A stretch of 64,000 nucleotides of DNA from Pedobacter mendelii (lineage in GTDB: Bacteria; Bacteroidota; Bacteroidia; Sphingobacteriales; Sphingobacteriaceae). Below, piece after piece: positions 1 to 9,314 of the stretch. How positions within the stretch are numbered: position 1 is the stretch's first letter; each line of letters starts with the position of its first letter. The stretch spans positions 310,001 through 374,000 of the forward strand of contig NZ_BMDJ01000004.1 in the NCBI RefSeq assembly GCF_014635725.1, given 5' to 3'. Below the pieces are notes generated by a model, which saw only the letters and a program-made list of their open reading frames with translations, was not told where the DNA came from and did no database searches. The translations under genes were made by a program, and so were the position numbers.

Positions 1-366
1 ATTATAGGCGACAAAACCATTGTTGGTATGGGCAATGTTATCATTGGGCCAGTTACTATTGGAAACCATGTTATGATGGCTCAAAATATCGTAATATCTG
101 GTCTGAACCACGGTTACGAAGACGTAAATATCCCGCCATCTCTTCAAAAAGTTTCCTGCAAACCCATCGTAATTGCTGATGATGTATGGATTGGTGCAAA
201 TAGCGTAATTACCTCAGGAGTTGTACTTGGCAAACATTGCATAATTGGTGCAGGGAGCGTAGTTACCAAAAATATTCCCGAATTTTCTGTAGCAGTAGGT
301 AATCCTGCAAAAGTAATTAAGCAATATAATAAACTAACTTCCTCATGGGAGAAAATATCCCTTTAA
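1..366 (+). CDS. Hexapeptide-repeat acyltransferase, 3' part (cut by left edge)
   Basis: The reading frame is open from base 1, so the gene begins outside the window; the ATG at 28 is internal. The visible 121 residues show the isoleucine/valine-rich hexapeptide pattern of a left-handed beta-helix (for example IIGPVTIG, VWIGANSVIT, CIIGAGSVVTKN). It ends with the GNPAKVIK motif that closes LbH sugar O- and N-acetyltransferases of the WbbJ/NodL/maltose O-acetyltransferase type. An Asn-His pair (SGLNHGY) sits where the catalytic His usually lies. It probably acetylates a sugar of the surface polysaccharide, because a run of glycosyltransferases follows 9 bases downstream on the same strand. The exact acceptor cannot be told. 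Family call is firm, substrate is inference. Confidence 0.85.
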   Translation: MIGDKTIVGMGNVIIGPVTIGNHVMMAQNIVISGLNHGYEDVNIPPSLQKVSCKPIVIADDVWIGANSVITSGVVLGKHCIIGAGSVVTKNIPEFSVAVGNPAKVIKQYNKLTSSWEKISL

Positions 367-375
367 CTAAAGCAA

Positions 376-1161
376 ATGGAAACCACAACGAAGGTTGCAT
401 ATTTTGACGATATAACTCTAATGATTACGCATTACAATCGTAGTAAATCTTTAGAGCGTTTGCTTTCCGAATTGAAGAAGGCTAATTGTGCTTTTAAAGA
501 AATTATTATATCAGATGATTGCAGTTCGGTTGAACACATTGATTATATTAATAGTTTAAGCAACCAATACGATTTTAAGTTGATTACTACACCTGTTAAT
601 AAAGGTTTAGGAAATAATTTAAATAAGGGTTTAGATGCTGTAAAAACGCTATTCACTTTGTACATACAAGAAGATTTTATCCCATTAGATAACTTTGCGC
701 AAAATTTAAAAAATGGTCATTCCCTTTTAATGGAGCGTTCGGATTTTGATGTTGTTCGCTTTTATGCTTACGAAAAATACCCTTACCTAAAGAGTTACAA
801 ATACGGTTTTTCTGAAATGCTTTTTAAATGGTGGTATCCTGGATTAAATAAATTTGCTTTGTATAGCGACCATCCTCATTTAAAAAGAAGTACTTATTTT
901 CAAAAATTCGGGAGATATATCGAGGGAACATCTGGTGATAAAACAGAATTTGGCATGATGATGTCTTTTATCAAACATGGAGGTAAGGCTTTTTTTTTCG
1001 ATGCACATAAATCTGTTTTAGAACAAGTTAACTCCTCTTCTGAGCCAAGTACTATGCATAGAAACATGTGGCGTAATAGTGATAATTTTTTTGTTAGGCA
1101 TTTGAGGACTGCTTATAGATATGTTAACTGTTATTCTGGTCTTTATTTAAGAAAATTTTAA
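376..1161 (+). CDS. Family 2 glycosyltransferase
   Basis: This 261-residue protein has a GT-A fold N-terminus: a strand with MITHYNRS near residue 17, then the nucleotide-binding ISDDCSS near residue 46, then a QEDF element near residue 98 that replaces the usual DxD. It has no membrane segment and no signal peptide, so it should act in the cytoplasm on a lipid-linked glycan. It is slightly shorter than typical GT2 enzymes, and its C-terminal half is not family-specific. It is 9 bases after the acyltransferase and 10 before the next glycosyltransferase, so these genes form one transcription unit. Donor and acceptor are unknown. Confidence 0.82.
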   Translation: METTTKVAYFDDITLMITHYNRSKSLERLLSELKKANCAFKEIIISDDCSSVEHIDYINSLSNQYDFKLITTPVNKGLGNNLNKGLDAVKTLFTLYIQEDFIPLDNFAQNLKNGHSLLMERSDFDVVRFYAYEKYPYLKSYKYGFSEMLFKWWYPGLNKFALYSDHPHLKRSTYFQKFGRYIEGTSGDKTEFGMMMSFIKHGGKAFFFDAHKSVLEQVNSSSEPSTMHRNMWRNSDNFFVRHLRTAYRYVNCYSGLYLRKF

Positions 1162-1171
1162 TCAACCAAAA

Positions 1172-2371
1172 TTGGAAGGAATAGATTTTGTAATTGTTGG
1201 GCAACAACCTTGGGATACTGAAATTGGAAGCAATTGCAAGAACATTGCAATAGAAATTAGTAAAAAAAATAGAGTTTTGTATATTAACTCTCCTTTAGAT
1301 AGAATTACACTTTATCGAGATAAAAATAATCCTAAAACTAAGCGTAGATTAGATATTATAAAAGGGAAAGCCAATGGCTTGATTGAAGTTCAAGATAATT
1401 TATGGAATTTATACCCCGATTGCATGGTAGAATCTATCAATTGGATTCCTAGCACAGCTATATTCAATCTTATAAATTATTACAATAATAAAAAGCTATC
1501 TAAATCTATATTAAAAGCTACAGAAAAGTTAGGTTTTAAACATTTCATTCTTTTTAATGATAACGAGATGTTTAAAGGTTATTTCTTAAATGATTTTCTG
1601 AAACCAAAAGCAAGTGTTTATTATTCAAGAGATTACATGATTGCTGTTGACTATTGGAAAAAACACGGGGAGCAGTTAGAACCTAAGTTAATTGCAAAAA
1701 ATACTCTATGTGTAGCAAACTCTACTTTCCTTGCTGATTACTGCAGAAAATACAACCCAAATTCCTTTTATATCGGGCAAGGCTGTGATTTAGATATATT
1801 TTTTAGGAAGAAAACTCAGCCTGAAGCATTAGGTTTGGCCAATATTAAACGACCAATTATTGGTTATGTTGGTGCAATACAAAGCATCCGTTTAGATAAA
1901 GATATTATTGCTTATATAGCGTTAACAAAACCAGAATGGACAATTATTTTGGTAGGGCAGGAAGACGATATTTTCAAAGCCAGCGATTTACATAATTATA
2001 AAAATGTAATATTTACTGGAAACAAGCCGATTAATACTTTGCCAGATTTTATAAATGCGTTTGATGTTTGCATAAATCCTCAACTTGTTAATATGGTTAC
2101 AATTGGCAATTATCCACGAAAAATTGATGAGTATTTAGCAATTGGAAAACCTGTTGTTGCAACCGCTACTAAAGCAATGGAATCCTTTTCTGACTTTGTT
2201 TATTTGGCTGAAAATAAAGAGCAATATATTATGCTCATTGAGCAAGCACTGGGGGAAAATAGCGATACGCTAGAACAAAAGAGAAGAAGTTTTGCATTAA
2301 AACATACATGGGAAAATAGCGTGAAAGACTTATATAAAGCAATCGAAAATACCTCATCAGATAAAAATTAA
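1172..2371 (+). CDS. Glycosyltransferase, GT-B fold (GT1/GT4-like)
   Basis: A 399-residue cytosolic protein. The C-terminal Rossmann half shows the usual GT4-like elements: IIGYVGAI near residue 230, the strand WTIILVGQE, GNKPINTLPDFINAFDVCINP, then a sugar-nucleotide-binding PRKIDEYLAIGKPVVAT. The N-terminal half (FVIVGQQPWDTEIGSNCKNIA) matches exopolysaccharide glycosyltransferases seen in Bacteroidota. The start is a TTG at 1172; there is no ATG nearby that would keep the conserved N-terminal strand. It lies within the run of plus-strand glycosyltransferases, two bases before the next gene. The sugar transferred cannot be inferred. Confidence 0.85.
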   Translation: MEGIDFVIVGQQPWDTEIGSNCKNIAIEISKKNRVLYINSPLDRITLYRDKNNPKTKRRLDIIKGKANGLIEVQDNLWNLYPDCMVESINWIPSTAIFNLINYYNNKKLSKSILKATEKLGFKHFILFNDNEMFKGYFLNDFLKPKASVYYSRDYMIAVDYWKKHGEQLEPKLIAKNTLCVANSTFLADYCRKYNPNSFYIGQGCDLDIFFRKKTQPEALGLANIKRPIIGYVGAIQSIRLDKDIIAYIALTKPEWTIILVGQEDDIFKASDLHNYKNVIFTGNKPINTLPDFINAFDVCINPQLVNMVTIGNYPRKIDEYLAIGKPVVATATKAMESFSDFVYLAENKEQYIMLIEQALGENSDTLEQKRRSFALKHTWENSVKDLYKAIENTSSDKN

Positions 2372-2372
2372 T

Positions 2373-3563
2373 ATGGAAGTTTTGATTACAATTTTTATCA
2401 TTTTTCAAGTATTGGTTGGCTTTAATTTATTGCTTCCGGTATTTTTATATCTTTTTCATTTTTTTAAAAGCAAAAATAAGGTTTCGACAGTTGCAGGAAG
2501 CGAGTATGATTATGGAATAATTGTTACGGCTTATCAACAAACTACCTTGTTAACAGATGTTGTTAAATCAATTTTAAATTTAAACTACAATAATTATGTT
2601 GTTTATGTAGTTGCTGATGATTGCGATATTACCAATCTAAACTTTAATAGCGATAAAGTAATACTGCTTCGTCCGGAAGAGAAATTGGCTAGTAACACCA
2701 AATCTCATTTTTATGCTGTTAACAGATTTATTAGACCACATAAACTTTTAACAATAATTGATAGCGACAATTTAGTTGAACCAGAATATTTAAATGAATT
2801 AAACAAATTTTTTGATTTAGAATATTTAGCGGTACAAGGGGTACGTAAAGCCAAAAACTTGAACACTGCTTACGCCTGTCTTGACGAGGCTGGAGACATT
2901 TACTATCGGTTTATTGATAGGAAACTTTTGTTTGATAATGGTTCATCTGCCTCATTAGCTGGATCTGGTATGGCTTTCACAACTTCTTTTTACAGAGAAT
3001 GTTTAGAAACGTTATCCATTGAAGGTGCTGGTTTTGATAAAGTTCTACAAATGGAAATTTTGAATCGCGGCAAAAGAATAGCTTTTGCAGAAAGGGCAAT
3101 TGTTTACGACGAAAAAACTTCTAAATCTCAACAATTGGTTAATCAAAGAGCGAGATGGATAAATACCTGGTTTAAGTACGCTGGTAAGGGCGTAAAATTG
3201 GTTTTTAAAGGAGTATTCCAGCTTAATAAAAATCAATTTCTTTGTGGACTTATCTTTTCAAGACCACCTTTATTTATTATTGCCGGGCTATCAATATTAT
3301 GCATTTTGATAGATATCTTTTTCCTAAGCAGTATGTTGATTTTTTGGCTTACAGCCATTGTAAGTTTCTTTTCGATATTTTTTATTGCTTTAAATTATTT
3401 TAAAGCATCAAAAGCTGTTTACAATGCCCTAGTAAAGGTTCCGGTTTTCATGTTTCTTCAAATACTTTCATTATTTAAGGCAAGAAAAGCAAATGAAATA
3501 TCTACTGCCACAATTCACTATAACGAAGGGATTGTAGATGAATTGGAGCGTAAAAAAAATTAG
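2373..3563 (+). CDS. Membrane-anchored family 2 glycosyltransferase
   Basis: A 396-residue protein with an N-terminal hydrophobic helix (residues about 3-30), a GT2 catalytic domain and two or three hydrophobic helices from about residue 290 to 365. The catalytic domain has YGIIVTAYQQ, VVADDCD near residue 82, IDSDN near 130 (DxD-like) and the acceptor motif QRARW near 248, which corresponds to the QxxRW of processive cellulose/chitin/hyaluronan-synthase-like enzymes. The layout suggests a membrane glycosyltransferase that could extend or prime a chain at the inner membrane. It follows its neighbour by one base and its stop overlaps the next possible start. Confidence 0.85.
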   Translation: MEVLITIFIIFQVLVGFNLLLPVFLYLFHFFKSKNKVSTVAGSEYDYGIIVTAYQQTTLLTDVVKSILNLNYNNYVVYVVADDCDITNLNFNSDKVILLRPEEKLASNTKSHFYAVNRFIRPHKLLTIIDSDNLVEPEYLNELNKFFDLEYLAVQGVRKAKNLNTAYACLDEAGDIYYRFIDRKLLFDNGSSASLAGSGMAFTTSFYRECLETLSIEGAGFDKVLQMEILNRGKRIAFAERAIVYDEKTSKSQQLVNQRARWINTWFKYAGKGVKLVFKGVFQLNKNQFLCGLIFSRPPLFIIAGLSILCILIDIFFLSSMLIFWLTAIVSFFSIFFIALNYFKASKAVYNALVKVPVFMFLQILSLFKARKANEISTATIHYNEGIVDELERKKN

Positions 3564-3571
3564 TGCCAATT

Positions 3572-4687
3572 ATGAAAACTGCAAGAAAAAAAATCTTACA
3601 TGCCATTAGGCAGGGCCAGGTTGGTGGCGGTGAAACGCATGTTTTAGATTTGGTAAATAACTTGGATAAGGGCAAATATGAATCTGTAATTTTATCATTT
3701 ACAGAAGGACCAATGGTTGAACAGCTTAAGTTGGACGGCTTTAAAACCTATGTTGTAAGCACTCAAAAACCCTTCAATATTAGTGTTTGGAAAGTGGTTA
3801 GGCAAATTATAGCAACTGAGCAAATCGATTTAATTCATGCTCATGGCACCAGAGCCAATTCAAATACTTTTTACAGTGCAAAATCACTTAAAATTCCATT
3901 AATTTACACGGTTCATGGTTGGTCTTTCCATCCAGACCAAAGTAAAGTGGTGAAATTTATCAGAAGCATGAGTGAAAGGTTTCTTGTTGCTGTGGCCAAT
4001 AAAACAATTTGTGTTTCAAAAAGTAATCTTGTAGAAGGAAAAAATAAATTTCCAATGTCAAATGCAACTGTAATCGCAAATGGAATAAATCGTTTCAAAT
4101 TTAACCCAGGTAAAGAATTTAAAAATATACGAGCGGAATTTGGCATTGATGAGCGATCGATTTTGGTAGGATATATTGCCCGGATTACCAATCAGAAGTC
4201 TCCATTGGTGTTCCTTAAGGCGATAGCCATGCTTTCAGAAAAGGAAAATGTTCACTTTTTAATTGTTGGTGATGGGGATTTAAAGTTACAAATGCTTGCA
4301 TTTTCAAAAGAATTGAGACTTGATAAGTACATCACTTTCGTAGACTTTAGAAGCGATATACCTGACATTTTAAATGCGATTGATATTTTCTGTTTACCAT
4401 CATTATGGGAAGGTTTGCCAATTGCTTTATTAGAAGCAATGTCTATGCGAAAAGCAATACTAGCATCAAATATTGATGGCATTACAGATTTGATACAAGA
4501 TGGTGTAAATGGTTTGCTGGTTCCACCTGCTGATGTAGAAAGTCTCTCAAAAGCTCTTCAAAGACTAATTCTGGATAAACAATTAGTCAAAAATTTAGGT
4601 ATTGAAGCAGAAAAAACAGTTCAAGAAAAATTTAATATTTCCACGATGACTAAAAGTATTGAGGCTGTTTATCAAGAATTTATTTAA
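3572..4687 (+). CDS. Family 4 glycosyltransferase
   Basis: A GT-B protein of 371 residues from the ATG at 3572; an in-frame GTG at 3563 overlapping the previous stop is a possible earlier start. The N-terminal half has the glycine-rich acceptor loop (QGQVGGGETHVLDL) and LIHAHGTRAN. The C-terminal half has VGYIARITNQKSP, VHFLIVGDGDL, the FCLPSLWEGLPIALLEAMSM motif containing the EGLP...LLEA signature of GT4, then NGLLVPPADVESL. This is a textbook Glycos_transf_1 domain. It closes the first plus-strand glycosyltransferase run and is convergent with the next gene, with three bases between the stops. Confidence 0.92.
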   Translation: MKTARKKILHAIRQGQVGGGETHVLDLVNNLDKGKYESVILSFTEGPMVEQLKLDGFKTYVVSTQKPFNISVWKVVRQIIATEQIDLIHAHGTRANSNTFYSAKSLKIPLIYTVHGWSFHPDQSKVVKFIRSMSERFLVAVANKTICVSKSNLVEGKNKFPMSNATVIANGINRFKFNPGKEFKNIRAEFGIDERSILVGYIARITNQKSPLVFLKAIAMLSEKENVHFLIVGDGDLKLQMLAFSKELRLDKYITFVDFRSDIPDILNAIDIFCLPSLWEGLPIALLEAMSMRKAILASNIDGITDLIQDGVNGLLVPPADVESLSKALQRLILDKQLVKNLGIEAEKTVQEKFNISTMTKSIEAVYQEFI

Positions 4688-4690
4688 AGG

Positions 4691-5512
4691 TTAACTTTTT
4701 TTTACGTGTTTAAAGTTAAAATATTTTATAAATCTATCGTAAGTAGATTTATATATTCCGCCATCAACAATTATTCTTCTGTCTCCTGTCCATACTATAC
4801 TTTCGCTTTTGGTAACCCAATGTAATTTGCCAAAGCCAGCTTTACGTAATTTCATGGCTAGCCAACCGTCTTCATTCGTTCCAGGAGGATGAACAAATCC
4901 ATCTACCTTTAAACACTGCTCTCTGCGGCATGCTGAATTAAAACCATAAACATTTAGAGCTTCTTCTTTAAATAATCTGTTTATATGTCTGTTAAAATCA
5001 GATAAATATTCATAAAAAAAGTATAAAATTCTTGGCGTTTCTTCGGGAATAAAAGAAAATCTGCCGTAGGTTAACGCAATTTTATTATTGTTGTTTAGCG
5101 GATCTATCATGTTATCTATCCACGATTCTGGATATATTGTATCCGCATCTGCATTCATAATGTACTTTCCTCTAGCTATTGCAAGGCCGGAATTTCTTGC
5201 AATCGTAATGCCTTGTCTCAATTCATTTACACATATTACGCCACAGGCATTTATTAATTCTTCTGTTTTATCTTTGGAGTTATTGTTAACGACTATAACT
5301 TCTAAAGAATATTTTGTATTGGTCTTCGATAAAGAAAACAATGTTTTCAATATATTTTCCTCTTCATTGTAAGCAGGAATTATAATTGAAATATCAGGTT
5401 CAGTACTGAAAAGTTTTTTAAAATTTTCAGTAATTGATGTTATTTCAGATTTTAGAAAACTTGAACTTTTGTTGTATTTTTCGACACTAAGCGGAATGGA
5501 AATAGGTCTCAT
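4691..5512 (-). CDS. Family 2 glycosyltransferase
   Basis: The protein has 273 residues from the ATG at 5512; an upstream in-frame ATG at 5551 would add 13 hydrophobic residues and cannot be excluded. The GT2 core shows ISIIIPAYNEEENI, VIVVNNNSKDKT, the DxD as NADADTIYP, then a CRREQCL...GTNEDGWLAMKLRKAGFG segment typical of the catalytic-base ED motif. There is a short aromatic segment but no clear membrane helix. It is the only minus-strand gene in this part of the cluster and is divergent from the Tat/GMC pair downstream. Specificity unknown. Confidence 0.85.
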   Translation of the reverse strand: MRPISIPLSVEKYNKSSSFLKSEITSITENFKKLFSTEPDISIIIPAYNEEENILKTLFSLSKTNTKYSLEVIVVNNNSKDKTEELINACGVICVNELRQGITIARNSGLAIARGKYIMNADADTIYPESWIDNMIDPLNNNNKIALTYGRFSFIPEETPRILYFFYEYLSDFNRHINRLFKEEALNVYGFNSACRREQCLKVDGFVHPPGTNEDGWLAMKLRKAGFGKLHWVTKSESIVWTGDRRIIVDGGIYKSTYDRFIKYFNFKHVKKS

Positions 5513-5600
5513 TAAAATAATTATTGGAGATAATTGATAAATATAAATCAAAAAGTTTAAAAGGTGAGTAAAAAAAAATAATACATCAAAATATCCAAAA

Positions 5601-5632
5601 TTTGTTCGATTAATATTTATCTTTACTTTTTG
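5601..5632 (+). promoter_or_regulatory. Probable Bacteroidota-type promoter
   Basis: TTTG at 5601-5604 is followed after exactly 19 bases by TACTTTTTG at 5624-5632, close to the Bacteroidota housekeeping consensus TTTG-N19-TAnnTTTG but with one extra T. It would start transcription about 10 bases before the TTG start of the small Tat protein, so the leader would be very short. Confidence 0.45.
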
Positions 5633-5649
5633 TAATTATCCCGCTCATT

Positions 5650-6225
5650 TTGAATAGACGAACATCCATAAGAAGTATTCTCGCTTTAAGTGCTTTAGGT
5701 ATTTCTTCATTTTCTGCCTACAAGTGGTTCGACCTACATCAAAAGATTAGTTTAAGTCAGATCACTGATTTCAAAGTGCTTATAGCTGAACTTGCAGAAA
5801 CCATTATTCCACAAACAGACACACCAGGAGCCAAAAGTGCCGGTGTTCAAAACTACATAATTAATGTTTTGCATAATTGCACTTCTAAAGTAGAGCAAAA
5901 CAAATTTTTGAATGGTCTGGAAAATGTTCAAAATTATACTCAAAGTAGATTTAATAAATCTTTTGAGCGTTGTACTTCCTTACAACGTGTAGAAATATTG
6001 AAACATTTTGAAGAGAATGATACTTATCGCTACCAAATTTTAAATAAGATAAACAATAAACTTGTCGGTCGTCCTTTTTTTACACTATTAAAGCAACTTA
6101 CAGTTGAGGGCTATTGCAGCTCTGAACTTGGTGCATCTCAAGGTTTATCTTACGATTATGTACCTGGAAGTTTCATTCCATGTACACCGCTAAACCCAAA
6201 TCAAAAATCGTGGGCAACGAAATAA
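5650..6225 (+). CDS. Gluconate 2-dehydrogenase subunit 3 family protein (Tat signal)
   Basis: A 191-residue protein with an N-terminal twin-arginine signal (MNRRTSIRS followed by a hydrophobic stretch to about residue 24) and the body typical of gluconate_2-dh3 proteins: LAELAETIIPQTDTPGAKSAGV, the classic ETIIP-TDTPGA signature. In known complexes this small subunit carries the Tat signal and takes the signal-less flavoprotein to the periplasm. The start is TTG; choosing a later start would lose the RR. The GMC oxidoreductase begins 2 bases after the stop, so the two are surely co-expressed and probably form one complex. Substrate unknown. Confidence 0.85.
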   Translation: MNRRTSIRSILALSALGISSFSAYKWFDLHQKISLSQITDFKVLIAELAETIIPQTDTPGAKSAGVQNYIINVLHNCTSKVEQNKFLNGLENVQNYTQSRFNKSFERCTSLQRVEILKHFEENDTYRYQILNKINNKLVGRPFFTLLKQLTVEGYCSSELGASQGLSYDYVPGSFIPCTPLNPNQKSWATK

Positions 6226-6227
6226 AT

Positions 6228-7913
6228 ATGGATACAACTGTTAAAACAGAACAAGTTTATGATGCCATTGTAATAGGTTCTGGTATAAGTGGTGGTTGGG
6301 CGGCTATGGAATTGTGCAAGAAAGGGTTAAAAACATTATTACTCGAGCGTGGAAGAGACGTAAAACATATTGTGGATTATCCTACAGCAAACCTTAAGCC
6401 CTGGGATTTTAAAAATGGTTTACATAATACGCTTCAGGATATTGAAAACGACCCAGTTCATAGCAATGTGTACAGCCCGGCCGATAAACATTTTTTCGTA
6501 AGTGATAAAATTCATCCATATATTCAAGAAAAGCCATTTAATTGGTTAAGAGGATATCAGGTTGGTGGTAAATCATTAACTTGGGGAAGGCAGTGCTACC
6601 GTTTGAGTGATTTAGATTTTGAGGCAAATAAAAAAGATGGGGTTGGGGTAGATTGGCCAATTAGATATAAAGATTTAGAAAAATGGTACGATTATGTTGA
6701 GCATTTTATTGGCGTGAGTGGACAATCAGAAAATTTACCACAATTACCTGATGGAAAATTTCTACCGCCAATGGAACTAAATTGTGTAGAAAGCCATTTA
6801 AAAACCTCAATAAAAAATAAAGAAAACAGAATATTAACGATAGCCAGGGTTGCGAATCTATCGCGTGGTTGGGATGATAGAGGGCCTTGCCAAAACCGTA
6901 ATTTGTGCAATAGAGGGTGTCCTTTTGGAGGTTATTTCAGTAGCAATAGTTCAACTATTCCAGCTGCAGAAAAAACAGGCAATTTAACACTCCGTCCATT
7001 TTCTATTGTCGCCGAAATTCTATACAACGAGGAAACTCAAAAGGCCACGGGTGTAAAAGTAATTGATGCAAATACGAATGAAACTTTAATTTATAAATCT
7101 AAAATTATATTTGTTAATGCTTCAACTATTGCTACAACCTCCATATTGTTAAATTCAAAGTCGAAAAGATTTCCAACAGGATTTGGTAACGATAGCGGCC
7201 AGCTTGGACGCAATTTAATGGATCATCATTCATCTGCTGGTGCTTATGGTGTTTTTAGTGGTTTTAAAGACAAATATTATAAAGGTAGAAGGCCTTGTGG
7301 TTTTCTAATACCTAGGTATCGGAATATAAAAGATAATGAAGGATTGGATTTTAAAAGAGGCTATAATATTCAAGGTGATGGCGAACGTAAGGAATGGGAA
7401 GACAGACAAGGTGAAGCAGGTTTTGGAGTCGATTTTAAATCTAAATTAACAACACCTGGTTCGTGGACAATCTGGATGGCAGGTTGGGGTGAATGTTTAC
7501 CTTATTTTGAAAATAAGATTTCTTTAGATGATACAAAGAAAGATAGATGGGGGTTGCCTTTAGTAAAAATAGATTTTTCATTTAATGAGAATGAAAAAAA
7601 TATGATGAAGGATATCCAGGAAACTTGCGCTAATATGTTGAAAGACGCAGGTTTTTCTGATGTTAGCATGTTCAATTACAATAAACCTGGCGGTTCTACC
7701 ATTCATGAAATGGGAACAGCTCGTATGGGAACCGATCCTGCTACATCTGTTCTTAATTCTAACAATCAAATCCATGCGGCAAAAAATGTATTTGTAACAG
7801 ATGGAAGTTGTATGACATCCTCTGCATGTCAAAATCCATCGTTAACATATATGGCGCTTACGGCCAGAGCTGTTGATTTTGCAGCAAACGAAATAACTAA
7901 TGGTAATTTATAA
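6228..7913 (+). CDS. GMC family FAD-dependent oxidoreductase
   Basis: The start is taken at ATG 6228, two bases after the upstream stop (561 residues); an ATG at 6180 inside the upstream gene is less likely. The N-terminus has the dinucleotide-binding IVIGSGISGGWAAMELC with a trailing acidic LLERG. The GMC signature region is RGYQVGGKSLTWGRQ, and a cysteine cluster occurs at CQNRNLCNRGCPFGG. The C-terminal catalytic pair is His in STIHEMGTARMG and Asn in CQNPSLTYMA. It has no own signal peptide and should be exported with the Tat-bearing small subunit, then oxidise a hydroxyl of a periplasmic sugar or glycan. Being inside a polysaccharide cluster suggests it modifies the glycan or its lipid-linked precursor; that is inference. 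Confidence 0.9.
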   Translation: MDTTVKTEQVYDAIVIGSGISGGWAAMELCKKGLKTLLLERGRDVKHIVDYPTANLKPWDFKNGLHNTLQDIENDPVHSNVYSPADKHFFVSDKIHPYIQEKPFNWLRGYQVGGKSLTWGRQCYRLSDLDFEANKKDGVGVDWPIRYKDLEKWYDYVEHFIGVSGQSENLPQLPDGKFLPPMELNCVESHLKTSIKNKENRILTIARVANLSRGWDDRGPCQNRNLCNRGCPFGGYFSSNSSTIPAAEKTGNLTLRPFSIVAEILYNEETQKATGVKVIDANTNETLIYKSKIIFVNASTIATTSILLNSKSKRFPTGFGNDSGQLGRNLMDHHSSAGAYGVFSGFKDKYYKGRRPCGFLIPRYRNIKDNEGLDFKRGYNIQGDGERKEWEDRQGEAGFGVDFKSKLTTPGSWTIWMAGWGECLPYFENKISLDDTKKDRWGLPLVKIDFSFNENEKNMMKDIQETCANMLKDAGFSDVSMFNYNKPGGSTIHEMGTARMGTDPATSVLNSNNQIHAAKNVFVTDGSCMTSSACQNPSLTYMALTARAVDFAANEITNGNL

Positions 7914-7937
7914 TAATAATGCAACAGCGCTAGATAA

Positions 7938-9314
7938 ATGATAAAACTTATAAAAAAGGCGTTTGCAATTTTTAAAAACATGCATTTTCAATCTCTGCTA
8001 GCCAATGGGATGATGGCGGTTTTTGGAATGATTACCTTATCTATTTTATATAGAAACCTAACTGTAGTTGATATTGGTATTTATATATTCTTTTTAGCTA
8101 TTGTTGGTTTGATAGATAATTTACGGGCAGGATTTTTAACCATAACAATTGTTAAGTTTTTTTCTGGTACTACCGAAGAGCGAGGAAATGAAGTTGCTGG
8201 TTCCGCCTGGCTGTTAGCAATGGTAATTTCGGTTATATTTTTAATTATTAATATACCAACCTATTTTATTTCAAGCTATGTGACCGATCAGGGTTTGGCA
8301 TTATTCTTAAAATATTTTTCCATCATATCCCTTATTACGCTTCCATGCTTTATGGCCGATTGTATCGTTCAGGCAAGTAAGCGATTTGATAGATTGTTGT
8401 GGTTAAGGATATTTAATCAAGGCTCTTATACATTAATTATATTTACTTTAGCCTATTTAGGCAAACTAAATTTAATGACTGTAATGTACACTTTTATAGG
8501 TTCTAATTTATTTGCCAGTTGCATAGTTTTAGTATTAAGATGGACTATGATTTCTTCAGTTTTTAAAGCAAGGCTTAATACTGCATGGGAACTGTTCCAT
8601 TTTGGAAAATACAGTATGGGTACCAACATCAGCTCTAATTTATTTGGGGTAACAAATACTTTTGTTATCAACTTTTTAATAGGTCCTGCTGCATTAGCCA
8701 TGTATAATTTAGGTGGGAAACTATTACAAATAGTAGAAATACCATTATTAAGTTTTGTTACCAGTGGTATGCCATTGTTATCTACCCATTATAACAAGGG
8801 AGAAAAAACTGAAATGATTTATACGTTAAAGAAACTAATCGGTATGTTAACTATTGTATTAATACCTGTAGTAATTATAGCTTTAATTTTTGCTCAGCCT
8901 ATTATTCATTTGTTAGGAGGTAAAGGTTATGTTGCCAATGAGGCTCCTAACCTTTTTAGAATATTTATGGTTATTGCATTATTGTATCCTGCCGATCGGT
9001 TTTTTGCAATTGGAGTAGATATCATCCACCAGCCAAAAATCAATTTCTATAAAATTATTATAATGTCATTAGTAAATCTTGCGGCTGTTTTTGCATTCGT
9101 TGGTATTTATCACTCTGTTTATTCCATAGCTTTTGCATCTATAACACCAATAGTTGTTGCAATTTATATGACGTATAAACCATTAAATAAATATTCAAAA
9201 TTTAGCTTTTTAAGCATTTACCAGGTTGGATTTAAAGAGTTAATTCTTCTTATAAAACAGTTAAATAATACTTTCTTTAAGAGTTCACATAAAATAGTCA
9301 ATGAAAAAAAATAA
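7938..9314 (+). CDS. Polysaccharide flippase (Wzx/MATE-like membrane protein)
   Basis: A 458-residue protein made of about 12 hydrophobic helices, with little between them and a basic C-terminus. The N-terminus (SLLANGMMAVFGMITLSILYRNLT) and the central GPAALAMYNLGGKLLQIVEIP...SGMPLLS segment match the polysaccharide biosynthesis protein/oligosaccharide flippase family (MOP superfamily). It should move undecaprenyl-linked repeat units across the inner membrane. Its last 14 bases overlap the start of the first GT8 gene, so translation is coupled. No Wzy polymerase is clearly recognisable nearby, although the GT-C proteins further on are alternatives for membrane polymer steps. Confidence 0.88.
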   Translation: MIKLIKKAFAIFKNMHFQSLLANGMMAVFGMITLSILYRNLTVVDIGIYIFFLAIVGLIDNLRAGFLTITIVKFFSGTTEERGNEVAGSAWLLAMVISVIFLIINIPTYFISSYVTDQGLALFLKYFSIISLITLPCFMADCIVQASKRFDRLLWLRIFNQGSYTLIIFTLAYLGKLNLMTVMYTFIGSNLFASCIVLVLRWTMISSVFKARLNTAWELFHFGKYSMGTNISSNLFGVTNTFVINFLIGPAALAMYNLGGKLLQIVEIPLLSFVTSGMPLLSTHYNKGEKTEMIYTLKKLIGMLTIVLIPVVIIALIFAQPIIHLLGGKGYVANEAPNLFRIFMVIALLYPADRFFAIGVDIIHQPKINFYKIIIMSLVNLAAVFAFVGIYHSVYSIAFASITPIVVAIYMTYKPLNKYSKFSFLSIYQVGFKELILLIKQLNNTFFKSSHKIVNEKK